From NCBI RefSeq assembly GCF_017877055.1, contig NZ_JAGIPG010000001.1, positions 434,001 through 498,000 on the forward strand: DNA of 64,000 bases. The letters are read 5' to 3'. Below, in pieces: positions 53,581 to 61,503 of the stretch. Origin of the DNA: Neorhizobium galegae (GTDB lineage: Bacteria > Pseudomonadota > Alphaproteobacteria > Rhizobiales > Rhizobiaceae). The position numbers and the translations under genes were made by a program. The notes below the pieces were generated by a model, which was given only the letters and a program-made list of their open reading frames with translations, searched no databases and had not been told where the DNA came from. Position 1 is the stretch's first letter, and each line of letters begins with the position of its first letter.

Positions 53581-53865
53581 GTGATACCTGAAATAATTGT
53601 CGAAGGACGCCGTCAGGTGCATGAGCGCAGACACCAGAGATCGAAAAGCTTTCTAGGCGCCAAGATCATCTTCAATGGCGACCATTCGACCTTCGACTGC
53701 ATCGTGAAGGAAATTTCGGCCGGCGGCGCGTTGATCAAGATCGAGAATGCCTTGTCCGTGCCGGAAAGCTTCGGCCTCGCCTTGTCAGATGGCCGACGTT
53801 TCGAATGCGAAGTCCGCTGGCGGCGGATCAATTCCCTCGGAGTAGAGTTCCTGACCGCCGCGTGA
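53581..53865 (+). CDS. PilZ-domain protein
   Basis: A 94-residue single PilZ domain, the common cyclic-di-GMP receptor. The arginine motif is in the stretch HERRHQRSK (residues 14-22) and the second motif is KEISAGGAL (E in place of the usual D or N before the SxxG). The substitution may weaken binding. The start is a GTG with a GGAGG site at about 53567. It converges on the SorC gene. Confidence 0.85.
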   Translation: MIPEIIVEGRRQVHERRHQRSKSFLGAKIIFNGDHSTFDCIVKEISAGGALIKIENALSVPESFGLALSDGRRFECEVRWRRINSLGVEFLTAA

Positions 53866-53894
53866 TTGCCCTTCCGTTCACGCGCAGCCGGTGG

Positions 53895-54899
53895 TCAGGC
53901 TGCCCCTTGTGCGCTCTCGGAGGGTTCGTTCAGCCGCAACAACTCCTTGGCCGCGGTCTCGTCGGTGATCAGAGTATGGCACCCGATCCTGCGGATCGTG
54001 GCGCGGATCGCGACCGCCCGGTGCGCGCCGCCCGACGACAGCACGATGTGCCGGGCCTTTTTCAGCGTATCGAGATCCACCGACATCACCCGCTCGTTCA
54101 GCTTGTGATCCACGGAGCGGCCTTCCTCGTCGAGAAAGTTGAACATCGTGTCGCAGACGCAGCCGGCCGCGATCAGCCGGTCGAGCTCCGCCTTGGAGAT
54201 GAAGCCTTCCGACAGCGAGGTGGAATGTAGACCGATATCGCCACAGCTCACCACCGCCAGATCGAGGTTCTCGGCAAGGTCATAGATGGTCTTCAGCCCG
54301 CATTCCTCGATCAGCGCCCGTTTGGTCTTGACCGAGTCGACCAGAAGCGGCGCCAGGAACATGTAGCACTCGGCACCAAGCTGGCCGGCGAAGCGCCAGG
54401 TGTAATCGATCGGGTTGGTTTGGTGCACCGCGACGATGCCGCCGAGCAGCGACACGACCTTGCAGTTTTCCCGCCGTGGCGGCCGAAAGCTGCCGAGCGA
54501 GGCGGTCATGGTGCGGCCCCAGCCAACGCCGATCGTCATGTCGTCCTGCACCACTTCGGAGAGGAACTGCCCGAGTGCGAGCCCGACCGAGCTTGCGAGC
54601 GCCGCGGCGCTGTTGTCGCGCGGCGCCGGCACGACCACGGCCTCGTCGAGCCCGTAAGCTTTTTCCAGCCGGATCGCCAGTTCGACGCAGGTATCGATGC
54701 CTTCGCTGATCCAGATCTGCACCTCGGAGCGCTTCATCGCCTCGTCGAGCAGGCGGATCACCGTCGAGCGGCTCAACCCCAGCCGTTCGGCGACATCTTT
54801 TTGCGTCAATCCCTGGTTATAATAAAGCCATGCCGCGCGCAGCCGCATGGAGGCGGCTTCGGAATAGGCGGTGTGGGTCTCGCGTCTGAGCCTAGCCAA
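53895..54899 (-). CDS. SorC-family transcriptional regulator next to transaldolase
   Basis: A 334-residue SorC-type regulator. The helix-turn-helix is TQKDVAERLGLSRSTVIRLL (about residues 33-52), followed by the sugar-phosphate domain with VGWGRTMTASLG and a C-terminal FISKAELDRLIAAG segment. I choose the TTG at 54899 because GGAGG lies 4 bases upstream and the resulting start (ARLRRETHTAYSEAASMRLRAA) is family-like; the frame stays open to an upstream codon at 55019. It is divergent from a transaldolase gene, which it probably controls. Confidence 0.85.
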   Translation of the reverse strand: MARLRRETHTAYSEAASMRLRAAWLYYNQGLTQKDVAERLGLSRSTVIRLLDEAMKRSEVQIWISEGIDTCVELAIRLEKAYGLDEAVVVPAPRDNSAAALASSVGLALGQFLSEVVQDDMTIGVGWGRTMTASLGSFRPPRRENCKVVSLLGGIVAVHQTNPIDYTWRFAGQLGAECYMFLAPLLVDSVKTKRALIEECGLKTIYDLAENLDLAVVSCGDIGLHSTSLSEGFISKAELDRLIAAGCVCDTMFNFLDEEGRSVDHKLNERVMSVDLDTLKKARHIVLSSGGAHRAVAIRATIRRIGCHTLITDETAAKELLRLNEPSESAQGAA

Positions 54900-55082
54900 C
54901 GGGCCTCCGGGACGATCATGGACAAGCGAGATGATACTTGTTCCAACTGATACATATGTCAATTCCGAAGGACAAATGTCTTGACTTTTTAACCGTGGCC
55001 GGGGGATAGTTCTTACCAACGCGCCGGAGGAGCCAAATCGCGCAACAGGCGTTTAGTTCTCCATATATCGAGGAATATTCGG
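54900..55082. promoter_or_regulatory. divergent promoter region of the SorC gene and transaldolase
   Basis: The 183-base gap contains TGATACATATGTCA, a near-palindrome close to 54948-54961, and a GACAAATGTC small inverted repeat shortly after. Either could be the regulator's operator. No gene is visible. Confidence 0.45.
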
Positions 55083-56048
55083 ATGACGTCCAAACTAGAG
55101 CAGCTTCGTTCCATGACCACGGTCGTTGCCGATACCGGCGACATCGAGGCGGTCGCCCGCCTGAAGCCCGTGGATTGCACCACCAACCCGACCATCGTGC
55201 TTAAGGCGCTCGGCACGCCCATCTTCGCCGACAAGGTCAAGGAAGCGATCGCCTGGGGCCGCAAGCAGTCCGGCACTCCGGACGCCGTCGTATCCGCCGT
55301 GGCCGACCGCCTGGCGATCACCGTCGGTGCCGCCTTGTCCGAGCTGGTCCCAGGCCGCGTTTCGACCGAAGTCGATGCCGACCTTTCCTTCGATACGGAA
55401 GCGTCGATCGCCAAGGCCCGCCAGATCATCGCCTCCTACAAGGAGCGCGGCATCGAGCGCGACCGCATCCTGATCAAGCTCGCCTCCACCTGGGAAGGCA
55501 TCCGCGCCGCGGAAGTGCTGCAGAAGGAAGGCATCGATTGCAACCTGACGCTTCTGTTCTCCCAGGCCCAGGCAATCGCCTGCGCGGAAGCCAAGGTGTT
55601 CCTGATCTCGCCCTTCGTCGGCCGCATTCTCGACTGGTACAAGAAGTCGACCGGCCAGGACTACACCGCCGAGACCGATCCGGGCGTCGTCTCCGTCCGC
55701 GCCATCTACAACTACTACAAGGCGAACGGCATCAAGACGATCGTCATGGGCGCCTCCTTCCGCAATGCGGGTGAAATCGAAGCGCTGGCCGGCTGCGACC
55801 GCCTGACGGTCAGCCCGGCCCTGCTCGACGAGCTCGACAAAGACACCGGCAAGCTGGAGCGCAAGCTCGTGCCGGAAACATTCCATGCGGAGCCGTTGCA
55901 GTCGCTCGACGAGAAGTCCTTCCGCTGGATGCTGAACGAGGACGCCATGGCGACCGAAAAGCTCTCGGAAGGCATCCGGGCGTTTGCCAAGGACCTCGCG
56001 TCGCTGCGCCAGATGGTCAAGAAGGAACTAACGCTGGCCGCCGCCTGA
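55083..56048 (+). CDS. tal: transaldolase
   Basis: A 321-residue transaldolase of the TalB class, moving a three-carbon unit between sedoheptulose-7-phosphate and glyceraldehyde-3-phosphate in the pentose phosphate pathway. The N-terminal [13 protein letters not shown] and the Schiff-base Lys132 in [13 protein letters not shown] match the E. coli enzyme at the same residue number. GAGGA at 55069 precedes the ATG. With a sugar-responsive regulator opposite, it may be dedicated to growth on pentoses or pentitols. Confidence 0.95.
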   Translation: MTSKLEQLRSMTTVVADTGDIEAVARLKPVDCTTNPTIVLKALGTPIFADKVKEAIAWGRKQSGTPDAVVSAVADRLAITVGAALSELVPGRVSTEVDADLSFDTEASIAKARQIIASYKERGIERDRILIKLASTWEGIRAAEVLQKEGIDCNLTLLFSQAQAIACAEAKVFLISPFVGRILDWYKKSTGQDYTAETDPGVVSVRAIYNYYKANGIKTIVMGASFRNAGEIEALAGCDRLTVSPALLDELDKDTGKLERKLVPETFHAEPLQSLDEKSFRWMLNEDAMATEKLSEGIRAFAKDLASLRQMVKKELTLAAA

Positions 56049-56074
56049 TATCAGCTTCCACCGCCGGCATGAAG

Positions 56075-56108
56075 AAAGGCCCGTCTCGCGACGGGCCTTT
56101 GTTGTTTT
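56075..56108 (+). terminator. Rho-independent terminator of tal
   Basis: AAAGGCCCGTC (56075-56085) pairs perfectly with GACGGGCCTTT (56090-56100) across TCGC, and is followed by GTTGTTTT. It lies 27 bases after the transaldolase stop codon. Confidence 0.9.
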
Positions 56109-56128
56109 CCGGATCGGACGGTGGTCTT

Positions 56129-56362
56129 TCATACTGATCTACGTCGGTTCGTCAGCTTGTCGCGGCTGGTTTGAAAGGTTTTCCCGTCAAACAGGCCGTA
56201 GGATTGCCAGCCGGTTTCCGTTCGCTTCCCATACCAGATGCGCACTTCGACCATACCTCTCGCCAGTTCCCTGGTTACAGAGACCGTGAAGACGCCGCCC
56301 ATTCCGGAATCGATATCGTAAATCTCCATGCCACTTTCGGGCATAGGTGTGATGGTTCGCAT
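56129..56362 (-). CDS. small hypothetical protein
   Basis: A 77-residue protein starting at the ATG at 56362, which has GGAG six bases upstream; a TTG at 56404 would add 14 residues. The sequence (GMEIYDIDSGMGGVFTVSVT, EVRIWYGKRTETGWQSYGLF) looks like a single beta-rich domain with no signal peptide or membrane segment. I do not recognise a family. It is separated from tal by the terminator and from the methyltransferase by about 190 bases. Confidence 0.5.
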   Translation of the reverse strand: MRTITPMPESGMEIYDIDSGMGGVFTVSVTRELARGMVEVRIWYGKRTETGWQSYGLFDGKTFQTSRDKLTNRRRSV

Positions 56363-56554
56363 GTCATGCTCCAATTGCTCGATAAGATCGGGCTTGGCGC
56401 ACAAGCGAACGTTGAACTCCGCTTATGCGCTAGAGTTCGAACTGCCTCATGACTATTCCTCCTGAAATGGGAGCCATTGTCGTTCAATGACCGAGACATT
56501 CATGCCCGGATTCTCTCCAGGCAGCAAGCGACGTGCCGTCGTTGTTGCCCGATA

Positions 56555-57352
56555 TCAGATCGGCTTTCTGCTGATGAACAGGCCGGTTTCCTTCTCCACC
56601 TCAAGTATGCCGTTGCCGTCTTTGAATGCGCCGGCGATTGCTGCCCGGAACGAATCCAGCTGATTTTCACTCGCGCCATCTCCGGGCGGATAGGAGGTCA
56701 GTGCCAGGAACACGTCTTCCTGATCGGTGATCCGCATGCGGGCGGGATGCTGCGCGAAGGCGACATCGCCGAACCTCTCGCGCATCAGCTCCTCAGCCTT
56801 GTCGTATCCGAAGACGGCCGCGCTCGGATCGAACGGCTCGCTGCCGAAGACCGTGGTGAGTTCGTAGATGCCGCGCATGTTGCCGACGCCGTTGGTGGTG
56901 ACAGCAAGCGAACCTCCCGGCTTCAGCACACGGTACATTTCCGCGATGCCTGCCGACGGGTCCGGCAGGTGGTAGAGCATATGCATGGCAATGACGACAT
57001 CGAAGCTATCGTCCCCGAAGGGCAGGGCGGCAGCGTCCGTCTGACGGCCCGCGACCGATCCAAAGGGTAGGAGCGTGCAGCGCGCGAGGGCCTCTTCCAC
57101 CATTCCGGAGGACTGATCGGCAAGCGTGAGGTGGAGATTTTCAGGAATATCGTTGATGACGGCTGCCCAGAACCAGGCCGGGCCGCAGCCGATATCGAGG
57201 ACGCGGTCACCCTCCCGCAGGGGGAGTTGCCGCGCAACCCAGGGAAACCAGCCGGTTTCGGCGATCGTATATTCACTGTTGAGGCGTCCGCGGGCCGCCA
57301 GCTTGCGGCTGTCGGCATATTGGATGGCATTGCCCGAGGTGATCGACGACAT
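56555..57352 (-). CDS. class I SAM-dependent methyltransferase
   Basis: A 265-residue methyltransferase. Motif I is VLDIGCGPAWFWAAV (about residue 48), an acidic strand LTLADQSSGMV follows, and FDVVIAMHMLYHLPDP and VLKPGGSLAVT are motifs II and III. The substrate is unknown. The open frame continues a long way upstream on the minus strand, but the ATG at 57352 has a GGGAGG site and gives a natural start. It follows the MFS gene by 128 bases on the same strand and may belong to the same MarR-controlled unit. Confidence 0.88.
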   Translation of the reverse strand: MSSITSGNAIQYADSRKLAARGRLNSEYTIAETGWFPWVARQLPLREGDRVLDIGCGPAWFWAAVINDIPENLHLTLADQSSGMVEEALARCTLLPFGSVAGRQTDAAALPFGDDSFDVVIAMHMLYHLPDPSAGIAEMYRVLKPGGSLAVTTNGVGNMRGIYELTTVFGSEPFDPSAAVFGYDKAEELMRERFGDVAFAQHPARMRITDQEDVFLALTSYPPGDGASENQLDSFRAAIAGAFKDGNGILEVEKETGLFISRKPI

Positions 57353-57480
57353 GGTGCCTCCCGCGCTCGAATGCCACTCGCCCTGCGCATCAGTATCATA
57401 TCCGGCAAGTTTTGCAGTTTTGCAATCGGCAGGCTGGGTCTCCGGCTGCCGAGGCCGGCCGCCGGAGAGGTATCGCGTCA

Positions 57481-58776
57481 TCAGGCCGGCTGCGGTACCA
57501 GCTGGGCGGTGCCCGGCTTGCGCAGCAGCAGGACGGAAACCGCGGCGATCATGCACATCACGCCGGCGATCTGCAGGGCCGGCATATAGGTGTTGAAGTC
57601 GCTCTTCAGGAACCCGGCACCGAAGGCCGCGGTCGCAGCACCGATCTGATGGCCGGCAAACACCCAGCCGAAGATCAGTCCGGCCCGTTCGCGGCCGAAT
57701 TCGGCGGCGGCGAGCTTCACGGTCGGCGGCACGGTCGCCACCCAGTCGAGGCCATAGAAGATCGCGAAGACCGACAGCTCGACGAAGCTGAAGCCCGAAA
57801 GGGAAAGGTAGACCAGCGACAGGCCGCGCAGGCCGTAGAACCAGAACAGCAGCCAGCGATTGTCGTAGCGGTCCGACAGCCAGCCGGCGAAGATGGTGCC
57901 GAAGAAGTCGAAGATGCCGATCACCGCAAGCGTGCTGGCGGCGGTGACCGCAGCCATGCCGAAGTCGCCGCAGATCGAGATCCAGTGGGTCTGGATAAGC
58001 CCGTTGGTCGAAAGGCCGCAGACGAAGAACGTACCGAACAGGACCCAGAAGGTCGGGCTTGTCGACGCGTGGCGGAGTGCGCCGATTGGCGAGTAGAGCG
58101 TTGCCAGGAACTTGTGGTCCTGCTTGGGTGCCGGCGTGACCGCGGTCTCGCCATAGGCCGGCAGGCCGACATCGGCGGGATAGTCGCGCATCAAAAGCAG
58201 GACCAGCAGCATCGCGGCGGCAATGACGACGACGGTAAAGGTCAGCGCCGTGCGCCAGCCGTAGGCTTCTGTCATGGCGGCGAGAAGCGGGAGAAAAACG
58301 AGCTGGCCGGTGGCGTTGCTGGCGGTCATCAGGCCGACGACGAGGCCGCGGCGTTTGGAAAACCAGCGGGTCGCGACGGTTGCGCCGAGAACCAGCGCCG
58401 TCATGCCGGTGCCGACGCCGATCACCACGCCCCAGAGCGCCACGAGCTGCCAGACTTCGGTCATGAACAGCGAGACGACGATGCCGCTCATGATCAGCGC
58501 GAGTGCGAACGTGACGACCTGGCGGACGCCGAAATGGTTCATGAAGGCGGCGGCGAAGGGCCCAAGCAGGCCGAAAAGCACCAGGCGCACCGCCATGGCC
58601 GAGGAAATGTCGGCGATATCCCAGCCGAACTCCTGATGCAGCGGCTGGATCATCACGCCGGCCGAGCCCATGGCGCCGGCGGTCGCGAGCATCGTCAGGA
58701 ATGTGGTGATCGCGACCACCCATCCATAGTGCAGGTTTCTGGCTGCCATCCATCGGGCGGCGCGATTGGAGATCAT
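57481..58776 (-). CDS. MFS transporter (monocarboxylate / oxalate-formate-like)
   Basis: A 431-residue membrane carrier with about 12 helices. It opens with AARNLHYGWVVAITTFLTML and has the loop signature FSKRRGLVVGLMTASNATGQ and a late RAGLIFGWVFAGHQIGAATAAF helix. The layout fits the monocarboxylate/oxalate-formate branch of MFS; the substrate is not shown. The ATG at 58776 follows AGGAAAGGGA. A MarR regulator is directly upstream on the same strand, and a palindromic operator lies between them. Confidence 0.9.
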   Translation of the reverse strand: MISNRAARWMAARNLHYGWVVAITTFLTMLATAGAMGSAGVMIQPLHQEFGWDIADISSAMAVRLVLFGLLGPFAAAFMNHFGVRQVVTFALALIMSGIVVSLFMTEVWQLVALWGVVIGVGTGMTALVLGATVATRWFSKRRGLVVGLMTASNATGQLVFLPLLAAMTEAYGWRTALTFTVVVIAAAMLLVLLLMRDYPADVGLPAYGETAVTPAPKQDHKFLATLYSPIGALRHASTSPTFWVLFGTFFVCGLSTNGLIQTHWISICGDFGMAAVTAASTLAVIGIFDFFGTIFAGWLSDRYDNRWLLFWFYGLRGLSLVYLSLSGFSFVELSVFAIFYGLDWVATVPPTVKLAAAEFGRERAGLIFGWVFAGHQIGAATAAFGAGFLKSDFNTYMPALQIAGVMCMIAAVSVLLLRKPGTAQLVPQPA

Positions 58777-58823
58777 GGTCTGTCCCTTTCCTGGTCGTTG
58801 CCGCACCAGCAGCATGATGAAAT

Positions 58824-58837
58824 CGGGTATATACCCG
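58824..58837. promoter_or_regulatory. MarR operator in front of the MFS gene
   Basis: CGGGTATATACCCG is a perfect 14-bp palindrome 47 bases upstream of the MFS start. The identical sequence lies in front of the marR-type gene at 59258-59271. Confidence 0.75.
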
Positions 58838-58851
58838 CTTCTGGTTGAAAA

Positions 58852-59253
58852 TCAGAGGGCTGCAAGCAGTTCCTGCAGTTGCCTGGTTTTCTCGGCCCCG
58901 AGCCGGGCCTCGATATCGTCCTGGACGCTGTCCCAAAGGGGCGCGCCCTGCTTCAGGATGGCCGCACCCTTCGGCGCGACGGTCAGCATCGCTTCCCGCT
59001 GGTCCTCGCCATGGCCGATCGCCACCAGACCCATGCGCTCCAGCACCTTGGCATTGCGGCCGACCGTCGACCGATCCAGTTCCACCTGGACGGCGAGATC
59101 GGTCAGCGAGATCGGCGCCAGCCGGTTGATGTTGCGCAGCAGGCTGAACTGCCCGATGTTGACGCCGAGCGGCGCCAGGGCCTCGTCGTAGTAAGACGAG
59201 ACCTTTCGGGAGGCCTTGCGCAGCAGAATGCAGTGGCAGGTGTCGTTCGGCAT
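58852..59253 (-). CDS. MarR-family regulator
   Basis: A 133-residue winged-helix regulator. The recognition helix region is SLTDLAVQVELDRSTVGRNAKVL and the wing is GHGEDQREAMLTVAPKG; terminal helices form the dimer interface. The ATG at 59253 gives CHCILLRKASRKVSSYYDEAL with two early cysteines (residues 5-9, C-H-C), possibly redox- or ligand-sensitive. A 14-bp palindrome lies directly before its start codon, fitting autorepression. It should repress the MFS gene downstream. Confidence 0.9.
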   Translation of the reverse strand: MPNDTCHCILLRKASRKVSSYYDEALAPLGVNIGQFSLLRNINRLAPISLTDLAVQVELDRSTVGRNAKVLERMGLVAIGHGEDQREAMLTVAPKGAAILKQGAPLWDSVQDDIEARLGAEKTRQLQELLAAL

Positions 59254-59257
59254 GGAG

Positions 59258-59271
59258 CGGGTATATACCCG
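59258..59271. promoter_or_regulatory. MarR operator in front of marR-type gene
   Basis: CGGGTATATACCCG, perfect palindrome (GCGGGTATATACCCGC with flanks), 4 bases upstream of the regulator's start codon. Binding here would block its own transcription or translation start. Confidence 0.75.
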
Positions 59272-59470
59272 CGGTTCGATTTGCGCAAGAGGGCACGTCA
59301 AAAGCCGGACCGTTTCGGAATGGAGCAGGCCGATAGCAAGAAAGATCTTCTCGGGTCGAAAAGAATCCCTCGGCTTAAAGCTTCCTCAACAAGAATAGGC
59401 GACTATCCCGGCACTATTCCATCCTTTTGTTTTGCGTAGATATGGAGTTGACCATGCCGGAGCTCGGCAA

Positions 59471-60805
59471 GTGAAGGGTCTGAAGTTCCGGTTTTCCAAG
59501 AAGCTCGTCTTCATCCTCATGGGCAGCATCGTCGTGCTCGGCGGTGGTAGTGGTGCGGCGGCTGTGCTCATCGGCACGGACAAGATCCTCGGTCCCTCCT
59601 ATCTGGAGATCAACGGGCTGGAATGTACCGCGTTGGAAACGGTCAAGATCAAGCGCGACCAGCGCTACTGGATCCGCAAATATGTGGTGAGCGACGGGAG
59701 CGGCGACGGTCTGGCGCGCATCCGCACGGCTTTGCGTGTCGCCAAGGCCGTCCAGGAAAAGGAAAAAGCCGACCTCGTCCAGGTGGCGATGATCGACAAG
59801 GCCGGCCCGCGTGATCGCGCCCAGATGCGCGGCCGCGCAATCGGCGCCCAGGTCGTCTATATCCCGGATCCCAAAAAGGCGCCCGAGGGCACCAGCGCGC
59901 AGCCCTATTCCGCCTATTACCTAGATGGCACGGCCAATGCGAACGGTGAATATTACGGCATGCGCATCGACCTGCCGGTCGAGGATGTCGAGACGCTCAC
60001 CGCCCGGCTGACCGATCACGCCGATTGCGTGGAACCGGTCGTCGCCGTGCCGGAAGGCGAACACGGTGCTCCCGCCGGCCATGGCGAAAAGCCGAAGAAG
60101 GCTGACGGCCACGGGGCACCGGCGGCCGATGCCCACGGCGCTCCTGCGGACGCCCATGGTGCTCCCGCCGAAGGTCATGGCGACGAAGTCGCCGCCAAGG
60201 AAAGCGGCGGTTTCTTCAGCTCCATTACAGGCATGATCTTCGGCTCGAAGACGGAAACGCCGGCCGAGGCCGCCTATGCGCCCGAAGGTGACGCCCACGC
60301 TGCCGAAACTCATGCCGCTGCTCCGGCAGCCGACACGCATCCGGCACCGGCAGCAAAGAACAAGGCCGCTGCTGCGCAGGACCATCAGAAGCCTGCCGCC
60401 CCGATCCAGGTCGCATCCGCCGAGCCGAAAAAGGAAGAGGGCGGGTTTCTCGCTTCCCTGACCGGTATGATCTTCGGCAGCGGCGGGCAGGATACGCCGA
60501 AGGCATCCCCGGTTGCGGCCAAGGCATCGGAGCCCGCGCCCGAGCCTCGCACGTCTGCGGAAGGCGGCAAGCGCTGGTCCAAACAGACCGATGCGGATGC
60601 CGTCCGTTCCGATGCCAAGCCGCCGGAAGCGACGCATGCCGAAGCGGCCCCGGCCAAGACAAACGGTGCTACCGAAGCCGATGCCGCCGGCGCGGAATGG
60701 CTGGCCAAGTTGCGCGGTCAACAGGCTCCGGCCGCGCCCGCAAAGCCCGCCCAGGCGGCTTCGGCTTCGGATGAAAAGGCTCCGGCTGCCAAGGTCGTGC
60801 ATTGA
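59471..60805 (+). CDS. unknown membrane-anchored, low-complexity protein with repeated motif
   Basis: A 444-residue protein of no family I recognise. Residues 10-37 form one membrane helix after a basic N-terminus, so the rest is probably periplasmic. Residues 45-190 look folded (ECTALETVKIKRDQRYWIRK, DLVQVAMIDKAGPRDRAQMR). From about residue 197 it is low-complexity, with four or more copies of HGAP-type repeats rich in His, Gly, Ala and Pro. Two copies of a short block, ending TGMIFGS (about residues 245-260 and 325-340), are separated by disordered sequence. GTG at 59471 has GGAG 8 bases upstream. Confidence 0.6.
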   Translation: MKGLKFRFSKKLVFILMGSIVVLGGGSGAAAVLIGTDKILGPSYLEINGLECTALETVKIKRDQRYWIRKYVVSDGSGDGLARIRTALRVAKAVQEKEKADLVQVAMIDKAGPRDRAQMRGRAIGAQVVYIPDPKKAPEGTSAQPYSAYYLDGTANANGEYYGMRIDLPVEDVETLTARLTDHADCVEPVVAVPEGEHGAPAGHGEKPKKADGHGAPAADAHGAPADAHGAPAEGHGDEVAAKESGGFFSSITGMIFGSKTETPAEAAYAPEGDAHAAETHAAAPAADTHPAPAAKNKAAAAQDHQKPAAPIQVASAEPKKEEGGFLASLTGMIFGSGGQDTPKASPVAAKASEPAPEPRTSAEGGKRWSKQTDADAVRSDAKPPEATHAEAAPAKTNGATEADAAGAEWLAKLRGQQAPAAPAKPAQAASASDEKAPAAKVVH

Positions 60806-61048
60806 GTGGCAGAAGCGCAGGCCGGCGCCGCCGACCTTGCGCCGTCTGCAAATGGCGCTAGAGTTCCCCCGTCGAAAAGGACCTGAAACGGCAGAGGTAA
60901 GCCCGTTTCCTTCCCAACAGGAAGCTCCGTACCGTCATCCGGCGGACCCGCGGCAAGCAACCGGCGCAAGTGCCGGCGGCTTGGCGCGTCTTTTCGAAGC
61001 GTTCCTGCCCGCCATGCACTTGCGTCTTCTCAAACGAAGGAGACTGCA

Positions 61049-61366
61049 ATGCCCATTATTCGCGCCCATACCGGCATCATCACCCAGATCAACGTCTTTA
61101 CCGTCCCCGAGGGCGGGCAGGACGCGTTGATCGCTTATCTTGGCGAAGCAGCAAGGGTCGCAAGCGAGGTGCCGGGATGGCTTTCCGCCAGCCTGCACAA
61201 GAGCCTCGACGGGACTAGGGTGGCCAACTACGCCCAGTGCGAAGACAGGGAGGCGATGGGAAGGGTCTTCCAACGGCTCAACGCTGCCGGCATGATCGAT
61301 GGCAACAAGGCTTATGGCGAGGCAAACCCCGGGCTTTATGACGTGGTGTTCATGCTGGAGCGTTGA
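61049..61366 (+). CDS. antibiotic-biosynthesis-monooxygenase-fold (ABM) protein
   Basis: A 105-residue ABM-fold (dimeric alpha-beta barrel) protein. It has the pattern QINVFTVPEGGQDALIAYLGEAARVASEVPGW followed by SLDGTRVANYAQCED in shortened form across residues 14-85. Family members are small monooxygenases or quinol-oxidising enzymes; no substrate is evident. A GAAGGAGA site precedes the ATG. The 243 bases upstream (60806-61048) hold no gene that I can support. Confidence 0.8.
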   Translation: MPIIRAHTGIITQINVFTVPEGGQDALIAYLGEAARVASEVPGWLSASLHKSLDGTRVANYAQCEDREAMGRVFQRLNAAGMIDGNKAYGEANPGLYDVVFMLER

Positions 61367-61388
61367 GCAGGGCACCAATCCCACCCAC

Positions 61389-61472
61389 CGTCATCCTCGG
61401 GCTCGACCCGAGGATCCGCGCATCCGCACCGCCAGCCCTATGGGACCCTCGGGTCAAGCCCGAGGGTGACGA
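61389..61472. repeat. rhizobial intergenic palindromic element (RIME-like), copy B
   Basis: GTCATCCTCGGGCTCGACCC begins the left arm and the right arm ends CAAGCCCGAGGGTGAC, an inverted copy. This is a shorter version (about 84 bases) of the elements at 7338-7444 and 63077-63185. It separates the convergent ABM and lysS genes. Confidence 0.8.
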
Positions 61473-61503
61473 CCGTGGCTGTGGTTCGCCCGCAAGATCG
61501 CGA

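Noticed and set aside
56555..59296. A 913-codon open frame on the minus strand spanning three genes
   Set aside because: Only its last 265 codons (56555-57352) show a protein family with a ribosome site. The rest runs antisense or out of frame through the MFS and MarR genes and is arginine- and proline-rich, as expected from a GC-rich shadow.
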